From NCBI RefSeq assembly GCF_900156725.1, contig NZ_FTOI01000009.1:1-64000 (forward strand): DNA of 64,000 nt, read 5' to 3'. The translations under genes and the position numbers were made by a program. Below the pieces are notes generated by a model that ran no database searches, was not told where the DNA came from, and saw only the letters and a list, made by a program, of their open reading frames with translations. Numbering within the stretch: the first letter of the stretch is position 1; the number at the start of each line of letters is the position of its first letter. Positions 6,605 through 14,876 of this stretch are shown piece by piece. This DNA comes from Kaistella chaponensis (lineage in GTDB: Bacteria > Bacteroidota > Bacteroidia > Flavobacteriales > Weeksellaceae).

Positions 6605-8473
6605 TTAATGAGCAGGTATTTTCGGCATTTTTTCGCAGACCATACCGATGAGGAAAAATGACTTAAATTGAATTTGTTTTCTTTGAAGTTTATACTCCAA
6701 AGTTATTGGATTGGTAGTGGGAACATTTATTTTGGCATCGAATGCGGCGTATTCATTAATTTTTAAACTGATATTATAGTCGCCAATTGGTAGCTTTTGA
6801 GAGATTGTACCATCCAGGTCAGTTTCAATATTAAAAATTCTGTTGGTTTCGTTATTACTATTGGTTCCAATGATAGAAATGCTGCACTTATAAACTGGCG
6901 CATTGTTTTTGTTATCAATAACCCGAAAAGTAACATTAGAAAGATTCTCAAATACTGGTAAATTTATGGGAACAAAGATCGCAGAAGTAAGCTTTATATT
7001 GGTGGGAAACGTTTTTGGTCTTATTGGGTCTGTTGCGAGAGGAGTTGCAACTGTTGTCCGCACAGGTTCAATTGGTTGTGGAGTCACCGCAGTAAAAATT
7101 TGTCTGGAAGTTAGTACCGTTCCCATTTTCATTCGATCTACTTTAATGGTATTAAAAACGGGTGTTACTGGATCACCAGTGGTGCTTTCAAAGATTTGTG
7201 GTCTTTTTCCCGGTATTTGTATGTTCACCATTTGTGGAGTAGCTTTTCTGGATAAGTACGAAAGCTGATCAGATTGTAAGATTTTTTTGTCCGTAACTAC
7301 TTTTAGAAATCTTTCATTATTATTTTTGTTGATGAAGAGTTGCTGCTTCATAATCATGGGTCCAAAAAAGATTAGTTTATTGGGGTCATTCACATCTGCT
7401 GAATTAACAGAGGAATCCAGAATTATTTTCAGATTTTTGATGAGCATCATCGTTTTCGGAATCGCTGGAAGCTTAAATCCATCAGAAATTGTAACGCCAT
7501 CCGAAATTGGTTTGCTTTCTTTCCATTCAAAGAAAGGGGAAAGCATAAAATTTTTGTTAAACCAAGATCTTTTAAGGTGTACAAAACTATAATCAACTTC
7601 TATGGCTTCAATTCCACTTTCATCATAATCAATGGATAAAATCTCGGAAGGTAAATTTTGGTTACCGCTTTTTGCCGCGAGATAAAGGGTTTCCATTTCC
7701 TGCTTATTGAGTTTTAAAGAGTTCCACCCAGATTCATTTTCCATAAAATCATAAGGAATAAAATTGATGTCGTGAATTGCAGAAAATGTAATGATGTCTG
7801 TTCTTTCTGCCGAATCGAAAGAGAATTTTGCATCACGTGACATCGCCAAATAAAGATCAGCATCAGAATTAGCATTTATTCTAACCAATTCTTTTTCGAT
7901 GAGATCTTTGAAACCTCGAACTTTCCACTCAGACATTGCCAATTCTTTAGAATTATTAAGGCTTAAAAATTGATCTTTCCAGTTTGTTTTTTGGTCGTCA
8001 GTGTTTAAATCTTCAAAAGTTGAGAGGTGTTCTGTGATTTTTTGTAAGGCCAAATCATACGCAAGTCTGTATTTCTTGTAGCTTTTATATTCTTTGGTAT
8101 CCGCGTTTTTTGAATCACTTAGAATGGCGCTTGAATTCACAGAAATCCGCATAAAATTTTGCTCAAAATCTCTAATATTACTGTATTCCAAAATATCCCG
8201 GTAAATATCAAAAAGTGCGGTATTTACATTGAGATCCCAAAAATAGGCGGAAATAGGCACCGAATTCAATTCATAAGAAATGTTTTGTTTTTTTAGAATA
8301 GATTCTGTTTTTTTCTGGTCATCATTGAGTAAAGAGGCCGGTTTCAGAAGTTCTAAATCTTCATTTTCGTACATGCGCAAGGAAGGACAGATCAAAGGAA
8401 GGTCATTTTCCATGGCGCCCCGAGAAACATAAATTTCCCTCAGTTTTTCGAAAACTGCGATATAATATTTCAT
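6605..8473 (-). CDS. Unknown large protein with shared motifs and Ig-like C-terminus (622 aa)
   Basis: I cannot name the family. Residues 1-290 are mostly helical and charged. Three motif blocks recur in the upstream 533-residue protein: GFKDLIEKE near 187-195, a block at 293-350 with RSWFNKNF, ISDG and MMLIKNLKI, and the C-terminal IGMVCEKMPKIP near 608-620. About residues 510-600 look like a small beta-sandwich of the carboxypeptidase-regulatory type (FRVIDNKNNAPV..., LPIGDYNISLKI). There is no signal peptide. The genes are 58 bp apart with a 30-base perfect palindrome between them, and the muramidase follows at once. Role unknown; a structural or effector-related protein acting with the muramidase is possible. 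Confidence 0.7.
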   Translation of the reverse strand: MKYYIAVFEKLREIYVSRGAMENDLPLICPSLRMYENEDLELLKPASLLNDDQKKTESILKKQNISYELNSVPISAYFWDLNVNTALFDIYRDILEYSNIRDFEQNFMRISVNSSAILSDSKNADTKEYKSYKKYRLAYDLALQKITEHLSTFEDLNTDDQKTNWKDQFLSLNNSKELAMSEWKVRGFKDLIEKELVRINANSDADLYLAMSRDAKFSFDSAERTDIITFSAIHDINFIPYDFMENESGWNSLKLNKQEMETLYLAAKSGNQNLPSEILSIDYDESGIEAIEVDYSFVHLKRSWFNKNFMLSPFFEWKESKPISDGVTISDGFKLPAIPKTMMLIKNLKIILDSSVNSADVNDPNKLIFFGPMIMKQQLFINKNNNERFLKVVTDKKILQSDQLSYLSRKATPQMVNIQIPGKRPQIFESTTGDPVTPVFNTIKVDRMKMGTVLTSRQIFTAVTPQPIEPVRTTVATPLATDPIRPKTFPTNIKLTSAIFVPINLPVFENLSNVTFRVIDNKNNAPVYKCSISIIGTNSNNETNRIFNIETDLDGTISQKLPIGDYNISLKINEYAAFDAKINVPTTNPITLEYKLQRKQIQFKSFFLIGMVCEKMPKIPAH

Positions 8474-8493
8474 GAGTTTTGTTTTTTTTTAAA

Positions 8494-8523
8494 ATCAGCA
8501 GGAAAGAATTCTTTCCTGCTGAT
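8494..8523. repeat. 30-base perfect palindrome inside the operon
   Basis: ATCAGCAGGAAAGAA and its exact complement meet at a GAATTC centre, forming a stem of up to 13 bp with a 4-base loop on either strand. In the minus-strand direction only three further T follow before an A-run, so it is a weak terminator at best and could be an attenuator, an mRNA-stability element or a protein site. Confidence 0.75.
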
Positions 8524-8531
8524 CTATGGAT

Positions 8532-10133
8532 TTATGACTCAGTTGCGCTCACAAATTTTTTGATACTTGGATCAGTATTCGGGGATTTTGGTAGAATGCG
8601 ACATTTGTAACCAATTATTGAAATATCGGGAGAACTTAATTCTCCATTCTTAAATTGAGAACTCGATTGAATATTGGTGTTGTCGTAAGAATATTTCGCA
8701 CTTGAATTAAAAAATGGTCCGAAACTGAAACCGCCACCTGCATCGAAATGGGTTTTGATTTTAGAATAATTAGCAGACTGCGTGTTAAATTTAAAGGAAA
8801 CATCTTTTACCATGATTAACTCCGTAATTAAAGATGATAATAAACCTTTCCCGTTTCCATCACTTAGAATATCCTTGTTAATGGACTGTGGTGAATTATT
8901 TGCTAATCTCCAATACTTAGATTCCAGGAAATTTTGATTGAGCCAACCTCGCGCAACTGCAACTTTTCCGATTTTGAAACTGAAACTGAAATCTTCACTG
9001 GAGAAGTTACTGTTCATACTGTCTCGATTAAAACTCGAACCTGCATTTCCTTTTACAAATAGGGCATTGAAACCGGCTTTTATAGAAGCTGCGTGTACTG
9101 AGTGGTTGTAGCTGCTTGAAGAGGCCATGGTTTTTGAATCAAATTTTGTCCAGCCCGATGAAAGTTGGATCGCTTCTGCAGGAATAGGTGAGGAGACAGA
9201 ATAGTCGGTGAACTCTAAAATTTTGGTTCGCAAATTATTTCTATATTCTTTCTCGAGTCTCTTTTTTAAGGTGAGAATACTTTTTGCCTCCACTTCAGCA
9301 ATATAATTTTGCATTTGCTCAACGGACTCCTTGAATCCCATTGAACTCCAGGCTTGAAGCGCCATGTCTTCGCGCTTTTTCATATTCTTTCCGTCAATGG
9401 AAATTTGTGCAGCAGCATCGGAATCTCCATTGTCTGCGGCGATTCGTATGGCGTTATTGGTTTCTAAAACATCGTTGTATTTAATCGCATATTCCAGATA
9501 TTTTTTATACATCGGAGATACAAAGGTCTGCGTGATCATTTTCAAATTAGTATCACTTTCAATTTCATCTGGATCAAATTCAGGATTTTTCAAAACTTTT
9601 GTTTTTGATAATTTATCCCTCATTTTTGCCAGTTTCGTTTCAACCTTCGGGTCAATTGTGGAATCGGCAACTTCACACCAATCCATCAAATCACCATATC
9701 CTTTAGAAATAGACTTTCCAGTAGGGTTGAAAATCGCAAAAGCGCGTCCTTTTCCACTTGGAAGCAATGGGGGAACTCCATCATGAACTTCATCTGTAAT
9801 GGCAGCGAACTGCTCCATTTTTAGAAAATTTCCGTTTTTTGTGGAATTGACCATGTTTTGATAATCTATCATATCAAATTGTGGTTTTCCGTTTGCATCT
9901 ACAACTTGGTTGCCTTTGCTATCTAAAATTGGTTTGGGTTTTGGTGGTATTCCAAAAATTCCATTAATGGCGAAATCGAAGGAATTGCTCATTAGCACTT
10001 TCCCAATAGGATCAAAAGCAATAAAATTGTTTGGTCCTAAACTCTCTGGGTTGTTGTTGGTTAAAGTGTCATAGACTTTACCAATTAATTGGCCCATAAA
10101 ATCTTTTGTGAGGTCTTCTTGTGTTGGCATCAT
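8532..10133 (-). CDS. Unknown large protein, partner of the 622-aa protein (533 aa)
   Basis: This is the first gene of the muramidase operon; I do not recognise its family. The N-terminal third (1-190) is mixed; 190-310 is helical and charged with GFKESVEQ at 266-273; 325-490 is rich in Ser, Gly, Asn and alternating aromatic residues (GGGFSFGPFF near 467-476) as in beta-rich proteins. It shares with its neighbour the blocks RGWLNQNF at 395-402, SDGNGKG...ELIMVKDV near 424-445 and the end IGYKCRILPKSP near 507-518. There is no signal peptide. The next ATG is only one codon downstream, so the exact start is not critical. The shared blocks suggest that the two genes are distant paralogues within one system. 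Confidence 0.7.
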   Translation of the reverse strand: MMPTQEDLTKDFMGQLIGKVYDTLTNNNPESLGPNNFIAFDPIGKVLMSNSFDFAINGIFGIPPKPKPILDSKGNQVVDANGKPQFDMIDYQNMVNSTKNGNFLKMEQFAAITDEVHDGVPPLLPSGKGRAFAIFNPTGKSISKGYGDLMDWCEVADSTIDPKVETKLAKMRDKLSKTKVLKNPEFDPDEIESDTNLKMITQTFVSPMYKKYLEYAIKYNDVLETNNAIRIAADNGDSDAAAQISIDGKNMKKREDMALQAWSSMGFKESVEQMQNYIAEVEAKSILTLKKRLEKEYRNNLRTKILEFTDYSVSSPIPAEAIQLSSGWTKFDSKTMASSSSYNHSVHAASIKAGFNALFVKGNAGSSFNRDSMNSNFSSEDFSFSFKIGKVAVARGWLNQNFLESKYWRLANNSPQSINKDILSDGNGKGLLSSLITELIMVKDVSFKFNTQSANYSKIKTHFDAGGGFSFGPFFNSSAKYSYDNTNIQSSSQFKNGELSSPDISIIGYKCRILPKSPNTDPSIKKFVSATES

Positions 10134-10679
10134 TTGTTTTTTTAGTTTTTTCGCTTACTCTGTACGGTTTTCAGCTTCCCCGATATTTTTCCATAAGTAA
10201 AGGTATATCAAGTATTTCGAGTAATTCACCGTGTTTTAACGGTATTTTATAGGGTGAAAACACCTTTTATTGCGTTAAGCTATTCAAAATTAGGTATTTA
10301 TATTTTATTATATGCAACAAATAGTAATAATTTTTTTCAAATAATTGATTGGTTTGCTCTGTCTAAATCATTAAACCTCAGTAGAATGGCATTATTTCGG
10401 AGGTTTTACTGAATGAAAACAATAACATTAATTATTGATGAAGGCGTAGAATAATTTTCTTTCATTGATGAAATTCATAATATGACGCAATGATTTGCAA
10501 AATTTTCCTACTAATCCAATTAATTTCTCACTGGTTGATTTTTCATTTTGCTATGAATTGAATACTATTTGTATAAAATAAGTAATTGTTTGGCTTATAA
10601 TTTGGTAATAGTTTATTGTTGTATGTAATTTCATACGATAATGGTAATTTTTATTTTTTAACCTTTAAATCTTTGCTCA
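10134..10679. promoter_or_regulatory. 546-bp AT-rich divergent intergenic region
   Basis: I find no ORF of note. Near the minus-strand operon lies a 7-bp inverted repeat, GTGTTTT (10231-10237) and AAAACAC (10257-10263). Read towards the operon it gives AAAACACGGTG about 95-105 bases before the first gene; a near-identical AAAACACGGTA stands at a similar distance before the dacB-like gene at 58482. The rest (10270-10679) is AT-rich leader for the tonB-like gene without a clear consensus promoter. Confidence 0.4.
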
Positions 10680-11492
10680 ATGAAAAATTTTTTGAACACT
10701 GAAAATGAATTTCGTTTCAATGAACTTCTTTTCGAAAACCGCAATAAGAATTACGGTGCGTACGTAATGCGAAACAATGAAGCAAATGTTCTAACTAAAT
10801 CTCTGTTGATCGGAGTTGCAATTTTTGGTACATTAGCAATTTCCCCTTTAATAATCAATTCTTTCAGAAGTCCAACAATTCTTGAATCTGATAGTGGAGG
10901 AGTGATCTATACTCCTGTTGAATTACCACCCGACGAAGTTCCTGTCGTTGTAGCTCCAATTGTACCTCCAAAGATTATTGAAAATACAGTGAAACTAGAA
11001 ATTCCAACACCTACACGTGATGCGAAAAAAGAAACTCCTGCAACTCCACTAAGTGCGATCAATAATGCGAAAATTGGTACAGAAACCATTGCTGGATTGC
11101 CGGTTGTTATAAATTCTCCCCCAGTAATTGTTGATCAAAATATAAAATCTGTGCCTGCTCCGACAAAACCTGTCAATAACAATCCAGTTACAATTGTTGA
11201 TGTAGAAGCAGCTTTCAGCGGTGGAATTAATGCATTTAGAACTAAAGTGGTGAACAATTTCAATGCAGAAAATTTTGAAGGAACCGGTGAATTAATAAAA
11301 ACTACAGTCACTTTTATCGTAGAAAAAGACGGAACGATCTCGAGCATAACTGCAAAAGGACCAGATTCCAAATTTAATAAGGAGGCTGAAAACACCATTA
11401 AAAATATCAAAGGGAAATGGATGCCCGCAAAGTTAAATGGGGAAACTGTTAGAAGCTATTTCAACTTCCCAATCTCCATGCAATTTGACTAA
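10680..11492 (+). CDS. TonB-family energy transducer
   Basis: TonB proteins couple the inner-membrane proton-motive force (through ExbB/ExbD) to outer-membrane receptors. A single membrane helix at residues 41-60 follows a cytoplasmic stretch with NYGAYVMR, typical of Bacteroidota TonB proteins. A Pro/Val/Thr-rich periplasmic linker spans about 75-175 and a TonB C-terminal domain spans about 185-270 (VTFIVEKDGTISSI, WMPAKLNGETV). No exbB or exbD is nearby, so it is one of several likely transducers. It is followed by a strong terminator, so it stands alone. Confidence 0.9.
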   Translation: MKNFLNTENEFRFNELLFENRNKNYGAYVMRNNEANVLTKSLLIGVAIFGTLAISPLIINSFRSPTILESDSGGVIYTPVELPPDEVPVVVAPIVPPKIIENTVKLEIPTPTRDAKKETPATPLSAINNAKIGTETIAGLPVVINSPPVIVDQNIKSVPAPTKPVNNNPVTIVDVEAAFSGGINAFRTKVVNNFNAENFEGTGELIKTTVTFIVEKDGTISSITAKGPDSKFNKEAENTIKNIKGKWMPAKLNGETVRSYFNFPISMQFD

Positions 11493-11520
11493 AATTATTT
11501 ATTTAGATATCTCCTCAACA

Positions 11521-11559
11521 GTTATCCACAAAAGATTTACTTTTGTGGATAATTTTTTT
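11521..11559 (+). terminator. Terminator after the tonB-like gene
   Basis: TTATCCACAAAA (11522-11533) pairs with TTTTGTGGATAA (11541-11552), with G11534-C11540 closing the loop, followed by seven T. The stem contains TTATCCACA, which resembles a DnaA box, but the strict hairpin and T-run favour termination. Confidence 0.8.
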
Positions 11560-11663
11560 ACAGCGCAATTAATTGATAGATAGTGCTTTAATATAAATCC
11601 AAGGTTTGGCAATCTACCAAAAATCAGAAAAAAGTGTACTTTTGGTGATTAAAATTGTAAAGA

Positions 11664-12437
11664 ATGGCTAAAATTATAGGTGTTGCAAATCAAAAAGGTG
11701 GAGTCGGTAAAACAACTACTGCCATTAATTTAGCCGCCGCATTGGGAGTTTTGGAAAAGAAAATCTTACTGATAGACGCTGATCCGCAGGCAAATGCAAC
11801 TTCAGGTTTAGGAATTGAGCAATCAAATTTTTCAACCTATAATCTTTTGGAAGGTAGTGAAGATGCGAAAATGTGCATCCAGAAAACGACTTCTCCAAAT
11901 CTTGATATCATTCCATCGCACATCGACTTGGTTGCTGCCGAAATCGAATTGGTAGATCGCGAAAACCGCGAATATATGCTTAAAGAAGCATTACAGGCGG
12001 TAAGAGACGATTACGATTATATCATTATTGACTGCGCGCCGAGTTTAGGTTTAATTACGATCAACGCTTTAACTGCTGCTGATTCTGTAATTATTCCGAT
12101 TCAGTGTGAGTATTTTGCCTTGGAAGGTTTAGGAAAGCTTCTTAACACCATTAAAAATGTTCAGAAAATTCACAATAAAGAATTAGATATCGAAGGATTA
12201 CTCTTAACGATGTACGATTCCCGATTGAGATTATCCAATCAAGTGGTTGAAGAGGTCAATTCGCATTTCCCAGAAATGGTTTTCGAAACAATTATCAGTA
12301 GAAATGTTCGTTTAAGTGAAGCGCCAAGTTTTGGTGAAAGTATTTTGAACTACGATGCAGAAAGCAAAGGCGCAATTCAGTATCTTCAATTGGCGGAAGA
12401 AGTTTTATTGAAAAACGAAAATTTAGTTAAGAATTAG
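11664..12437 (+). CDS. parA: Chromosome-partitioning ATPase ParA/Soj
   Basis: ParA is the Walker-type ATPase that moves ParB-parS complexes during chromosome segregation. The deviant Walker A motif KGGVGKTT is at residues 11-18 and the Walker B region DYIIIDCAP near 113-121. The 257-residue length is that of small chromosomal Soj without an N-terminal DNA-binding domain. parB follows 51 bp downstream and three further genes lie close behind, so this is the head of a parA-parB-DUF5683-dapB run. No perfect parS site was seen in the neighbourhood. Confidence 0.95.
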   Translation: MAKIIGVANQKGGVGKTTTAINLAAALGVLEKKILLIDADPQANATSGLGIEQSNFSTYNLLEGSEDAKMCIQKTTSPNLDIIPSHIDLVAAEIELVDRENREYMLKEALQAVRDDYDYIIIDCAPSLGLITINALTAADSVIIPIQCEYFALEGLGKLLNTIKNVQKIHNKELDIEGLLLTMYDSRLRLSNQVVEEVNSHFPEMVFETIISRNVRLSEAPSFGESILNYDAESKGAIQYLQLAEEVLLKNENLVKN

Positions 12438-12488
12438 AAATTGATTTTAAAGGTGAGCAATCATCCTTATTAAAATTATTTACAAAAA

Positions 12489-13376
12489 ATGAAAGACAAA
12501 AAAAGAGCGATGGGTCGTGGTTTGGGCGCAATTTTAAGTGCAGAATCCAAAGCAACGGTGAATTCCGCAACAGATGAAGGTGCTGACAAATTTGTCGGTA
12601 ATATCGTAGAAGTTGCTTTAGAGGATATTTATCCAAATGCTACGCAACCAAGAACGTATTTTGACGAGAAAGCATTGGCTGATTTAGCGCAATCTATTCA
12701 GAATCTAGGCGTTATTCAGCCTATAACGTTAAGAAAAGATGGCGATCGGTTCGAAATTATTTCGGGAGAAAGACGTTTTCGGGCGAGTAAAATTGCAGGT
12801 TTAGAAACGATTCCAGCTTATATTCGTTTGGTGAACGATCAGGAATTGCTCGAAATGGCTTTGGTAGAAAACATCCAAAGAGAAGATTTAGACGCGATCG
12901 AAATAGCTTTAACCTACCAAAGACTGCTTGAAGAAATTGGAATGACTCAGGAGAACTTAAGTCAAAGAGTAGGGAAAGAAAGAAGTACCATTACCAATTA
13001 TATTCGATTGTTGAGGTTGAATCCCGATATGCAAAACGCCATCAGAAGTGGGGAAATTTCTGCAGGGCACGGTAGAGCAATCCTAAGTTTGGATGACAAA
13101 GAAAGTCAAGTCGACCTTTTTCAGAAAATTTTAAAGAATAACTGGAGTGTAAGACAGGCCGAAGAAGAATCAAACCTTCTGAAAAATCCAAAACAATCGG
13201 TAAGTAAAACGAAAGCAGCACTTCCCAATCATTTTAAAAAAGCCGAAAAAAATCTTGCAGATATTTTAGAGGTTAAAGTCGAAATTAAAGCCGCTGCAAA
13301 TGGTAAAAAAGGAAAAATAGTCCTCGATTTCAAAAATGAAGAAGAACTTGAAAATATTCTTTCACACTTTAAATAA
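12489..13376 (+). CDS. parB: Chromosome-partitioning protein ParB
   Basis: ParB binds parS, uses CTP to slide and is the cargo of ParA. The CTP-binding box GERRFRA is at residues 93-99, the helix-turn-helix for parS lies around 150-175 (TQENLSQRVGKERSTITNY), and a C-terminal dimerisation segment ends the protein at 295. The N-terminal AMGRGLGAI element is the usual ParA-stimulating peptide. Its stop codon directly abuts the ATG of the next gene. Confidence 0.95.
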   Translation: MKDKKRAMGRGLGAILSAESKATVNSATDEGADKFVGNIVEVALEDIYPNATQPRTYFDEKALADLAQSIQNLGVIQPITLRKDGDRFEIISGERRFRASKIAGLETIPAYIRLVNDQELLEMALVENIQREDLDAIEIALTYQRLLEEIGMTQENLSQRVGKERSTITNYIRLLRLNPDMQNAIRSGEISAGHGRAILSLDDKESQVDLFQKILKNNWSVRQAEEESNLLKNPKQSVSKTKAALPNHFKKAEKNLADILEVKVEIKAAANGKKGKIVLDFKNEEELENILSHFK

Positions 13377-14006
13377 ATGAAGAAACTTACCTTTATTTTG
13401 CTTCTTTTATTTTCCTTGAACTATTTCGCTCAGGTCAATCGCAACGATACCATTCGGGTAGAAAATTATCCTAAAGACTCTGTTTCTGTAGATAAACCGA
13501 AAGCAGAATTGGAAGTTCTCACCGATATTCAAGAAGCGAATGCGCCGGTAAAAGCACTGAAATTTAATCCTACAAAAGCCGGGTTGTATTCAGCAGTTTT
13601 ACCTGGACTCGGACAATATTACAATAAAAAATATTGGAAAATTCCGATCGTTTGGGGCGGAATCGGAACCGGAATCGGAATCACACTTTGGAATCAAAAA
13701 CAATATACAAGATACCGAAATGCTTTTATCGCACAATTGAATGGGCAACCTCATGAGTTTTCAGAAATACCGGGGATTTCTGCAGAAGCTTTGGGTAGAA
13801 CTCAGGATCGTGCACAAAGACAGCGCGATTATGCCATCGCAGTTACAGCCTTGATTTATGTTCTGAATATTGTCGATGCAGTCGTAGATGCGCACTTGTA
13901 TGAAGGGAGAAAAGATCCTGATTTGGCTTTAAAACCTACCGTAATTTTCGATGAATTTTCCGAAAATAATTCAAAAGCCGGTTTAAGTTTAAGTTATAAT
14001 TTTTAA
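13377..14006 (+). CDS. DUF5683 envelope protein
   Basis: A signal peptide at residues 1-18 (cleavage after FAQ) is followed by a charged linker and a DUF5683-like region containing PGLGQYYNKKYWKIPIVWGG (near 75-94) and a second hydrophobic segment near 155-175 (AIAVTALIYVLNIVDAVVDA). The family is conserved in Bacteroidota next to parB and dapB/lepB, but its function is not known; the pattern suggests a membrane-embedded envelope protein. The ATG begins on the base after the parB stop, which indicates translational coupling. Confidence 0.85.
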   Translation: MKKLTFILLLLFSLNYFAQVNRNDTIRVENYPKDSVSVDKPKAELEVLTDIQEANAPVKALKFNPTKAGLYSAVLPGLGQYYNKKYWKIPIVWGGIGTGIGITLWNQKQYTRYRNAFIAQLNGQPHEFSEIPGISAEALGRTQDRAQRQRDYAIAVTALIYVLNIVDAVVDAHLYEGRKDPDLALKPTVIFDEFSENNSKAGLSLSYNF

Positions 14007-14033
14007 TTAAAATCTGACGCTTTTGGCGTAAAA

Positions 14034-14738
14034 ATGATGAGAATAGCATTAGTTGGTTACGGAAAAATGGGTAAAATAATCGAGGAAGTTGCCCAAAAAA
14101 GAGGTCACAGTATTGTTGCCCAACTCAATGAAACTCCAACTTTGGAAAATTTGAATAATCCAGATGTTGCGATCGAATTTTCTAATCCTGAAGCATCATT
14201 TGAAAATAGTAGGATTTGTCTTCAAAATCAAATTCCAGTTATTTGCGGAACCACAGGTTGGCTCGATCAGAAACCGGAAATCGAGAAAATTGCAGTCGAA
14301 AATAATAGTGCTTTTTTGTATGGTTCTAATTTCAGTTTGGGTGTTAATTTATTTTTTGCCTTAAATGAAAAATTAGCCGATCTGATGAAAAATTTCCCTG
14401 AATATCAAGTTCAATTGGAAGAAATCCATCACACCCATAAAAAAGATGCACCAAGCGGAACTGCAATCACTTTAGCGGAGGGAATTATAAAGAATGATCC
14501 AAGATTCGATGCCTGGAAATTGGAAGAAACCAAAGATCATCAACTGGGAATTTTCGCACTTCGTGAAGATGAGGTTCCCGGAACTCACAGTGTTTTCTAC
14601 AAAAGCGACGTAGATGAAATCGAAATCAAACACACCGCTTTCAACAGAAACGGTTTTGCTTTGGGAGCAGTAATCGCAGCGGAGTGGATTCAAGGTAAAA
14701 AAGGAAATTTTTCGATGAAAGACGTACTTTTTAATTAG
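14034..14738 (+). CDS. dapB: 4-hydroxy-tetrahydrodipicolinate reductase
   Basis: DapB reduces the DapA product with NAD(P)H in lysine and diaminopimelate synthesis for peptidoglycan. The dinucleotide motif GYGKMG is at residues 8-13 and the catalytic/substrate block EIHHTHKKDAPSGTA lies near 130-144. The length of 234 residues is usual. Either of the two consecutive ATG codons (14034, 14037) may be the start. It is the last gene before an AGCAATA-rich spacer that precedes lepB. Confidence 0.95.
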   Translation: MMRIALVGYGKMGKIIEEVAQKRGHSIVAQLNETPTLENLNNPDVAIEFSNPEASFENSRICLQNQIPVICGTTGWLDQKPEIEKIAVENNSAFLYGSNFSLGVNLFFALNEKLADLMKNFPEYQVQLEEIHHTHKKDAPSGTAITLAEGIIKNDPRFDAWKLEETKDHQLGIFALREDEVPGTHSVFYKSDVDEIEIKHTAFNRNGFALGAVIAAEWIQGKKGNFSMKDVLFN

Positions 14739-14740
14739 AA

Positions 14741-14795
14741 GCAAGCATTAAGCAATATGCAATAAGCTATGAGCAATAAGCAATAAGCAATAATT
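14741..14795 (+). repeat. Short tandem-like repeat AGCAATA
   Basis: The unit AGCAATA or AAGCAATA recurs about five to six times with variation between dapB and lepB. It holds no ORF and no clear hairpin; it looks like a low-complexity slippage repeat. Confidence 0.6.
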
Positions 14796-14876
14796 TGTAG
14801 ATACTTAATTCCTCAAGCATTTGTAACAAAAGCGCTTTAAAACAAACTAATCATTCAAATATTACCAATCAGAAAT

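Noticed and set aside
11522-11552. TTATCCACA motifs as DnaA boxes of an origin next to parAB
   Set aside because: Only one inverted pair exists, it forms a tight hairpin followed by seven T, and there is no cluster of boxes or dnaA/dnaN gene.
11664-13376. parS site inside or near parA-parB
   Set aside because: I looked for a TGTTTCACGTGAAACA-like 16-mer and saw none; it may lie elsewhere on the chromosome.
14741-14795. AGCAATA repeat as a regulatory array
   Set aside because: Copies vary, no palindrome is formed and spacing is irregular, so simple sequence slippage is more likely.
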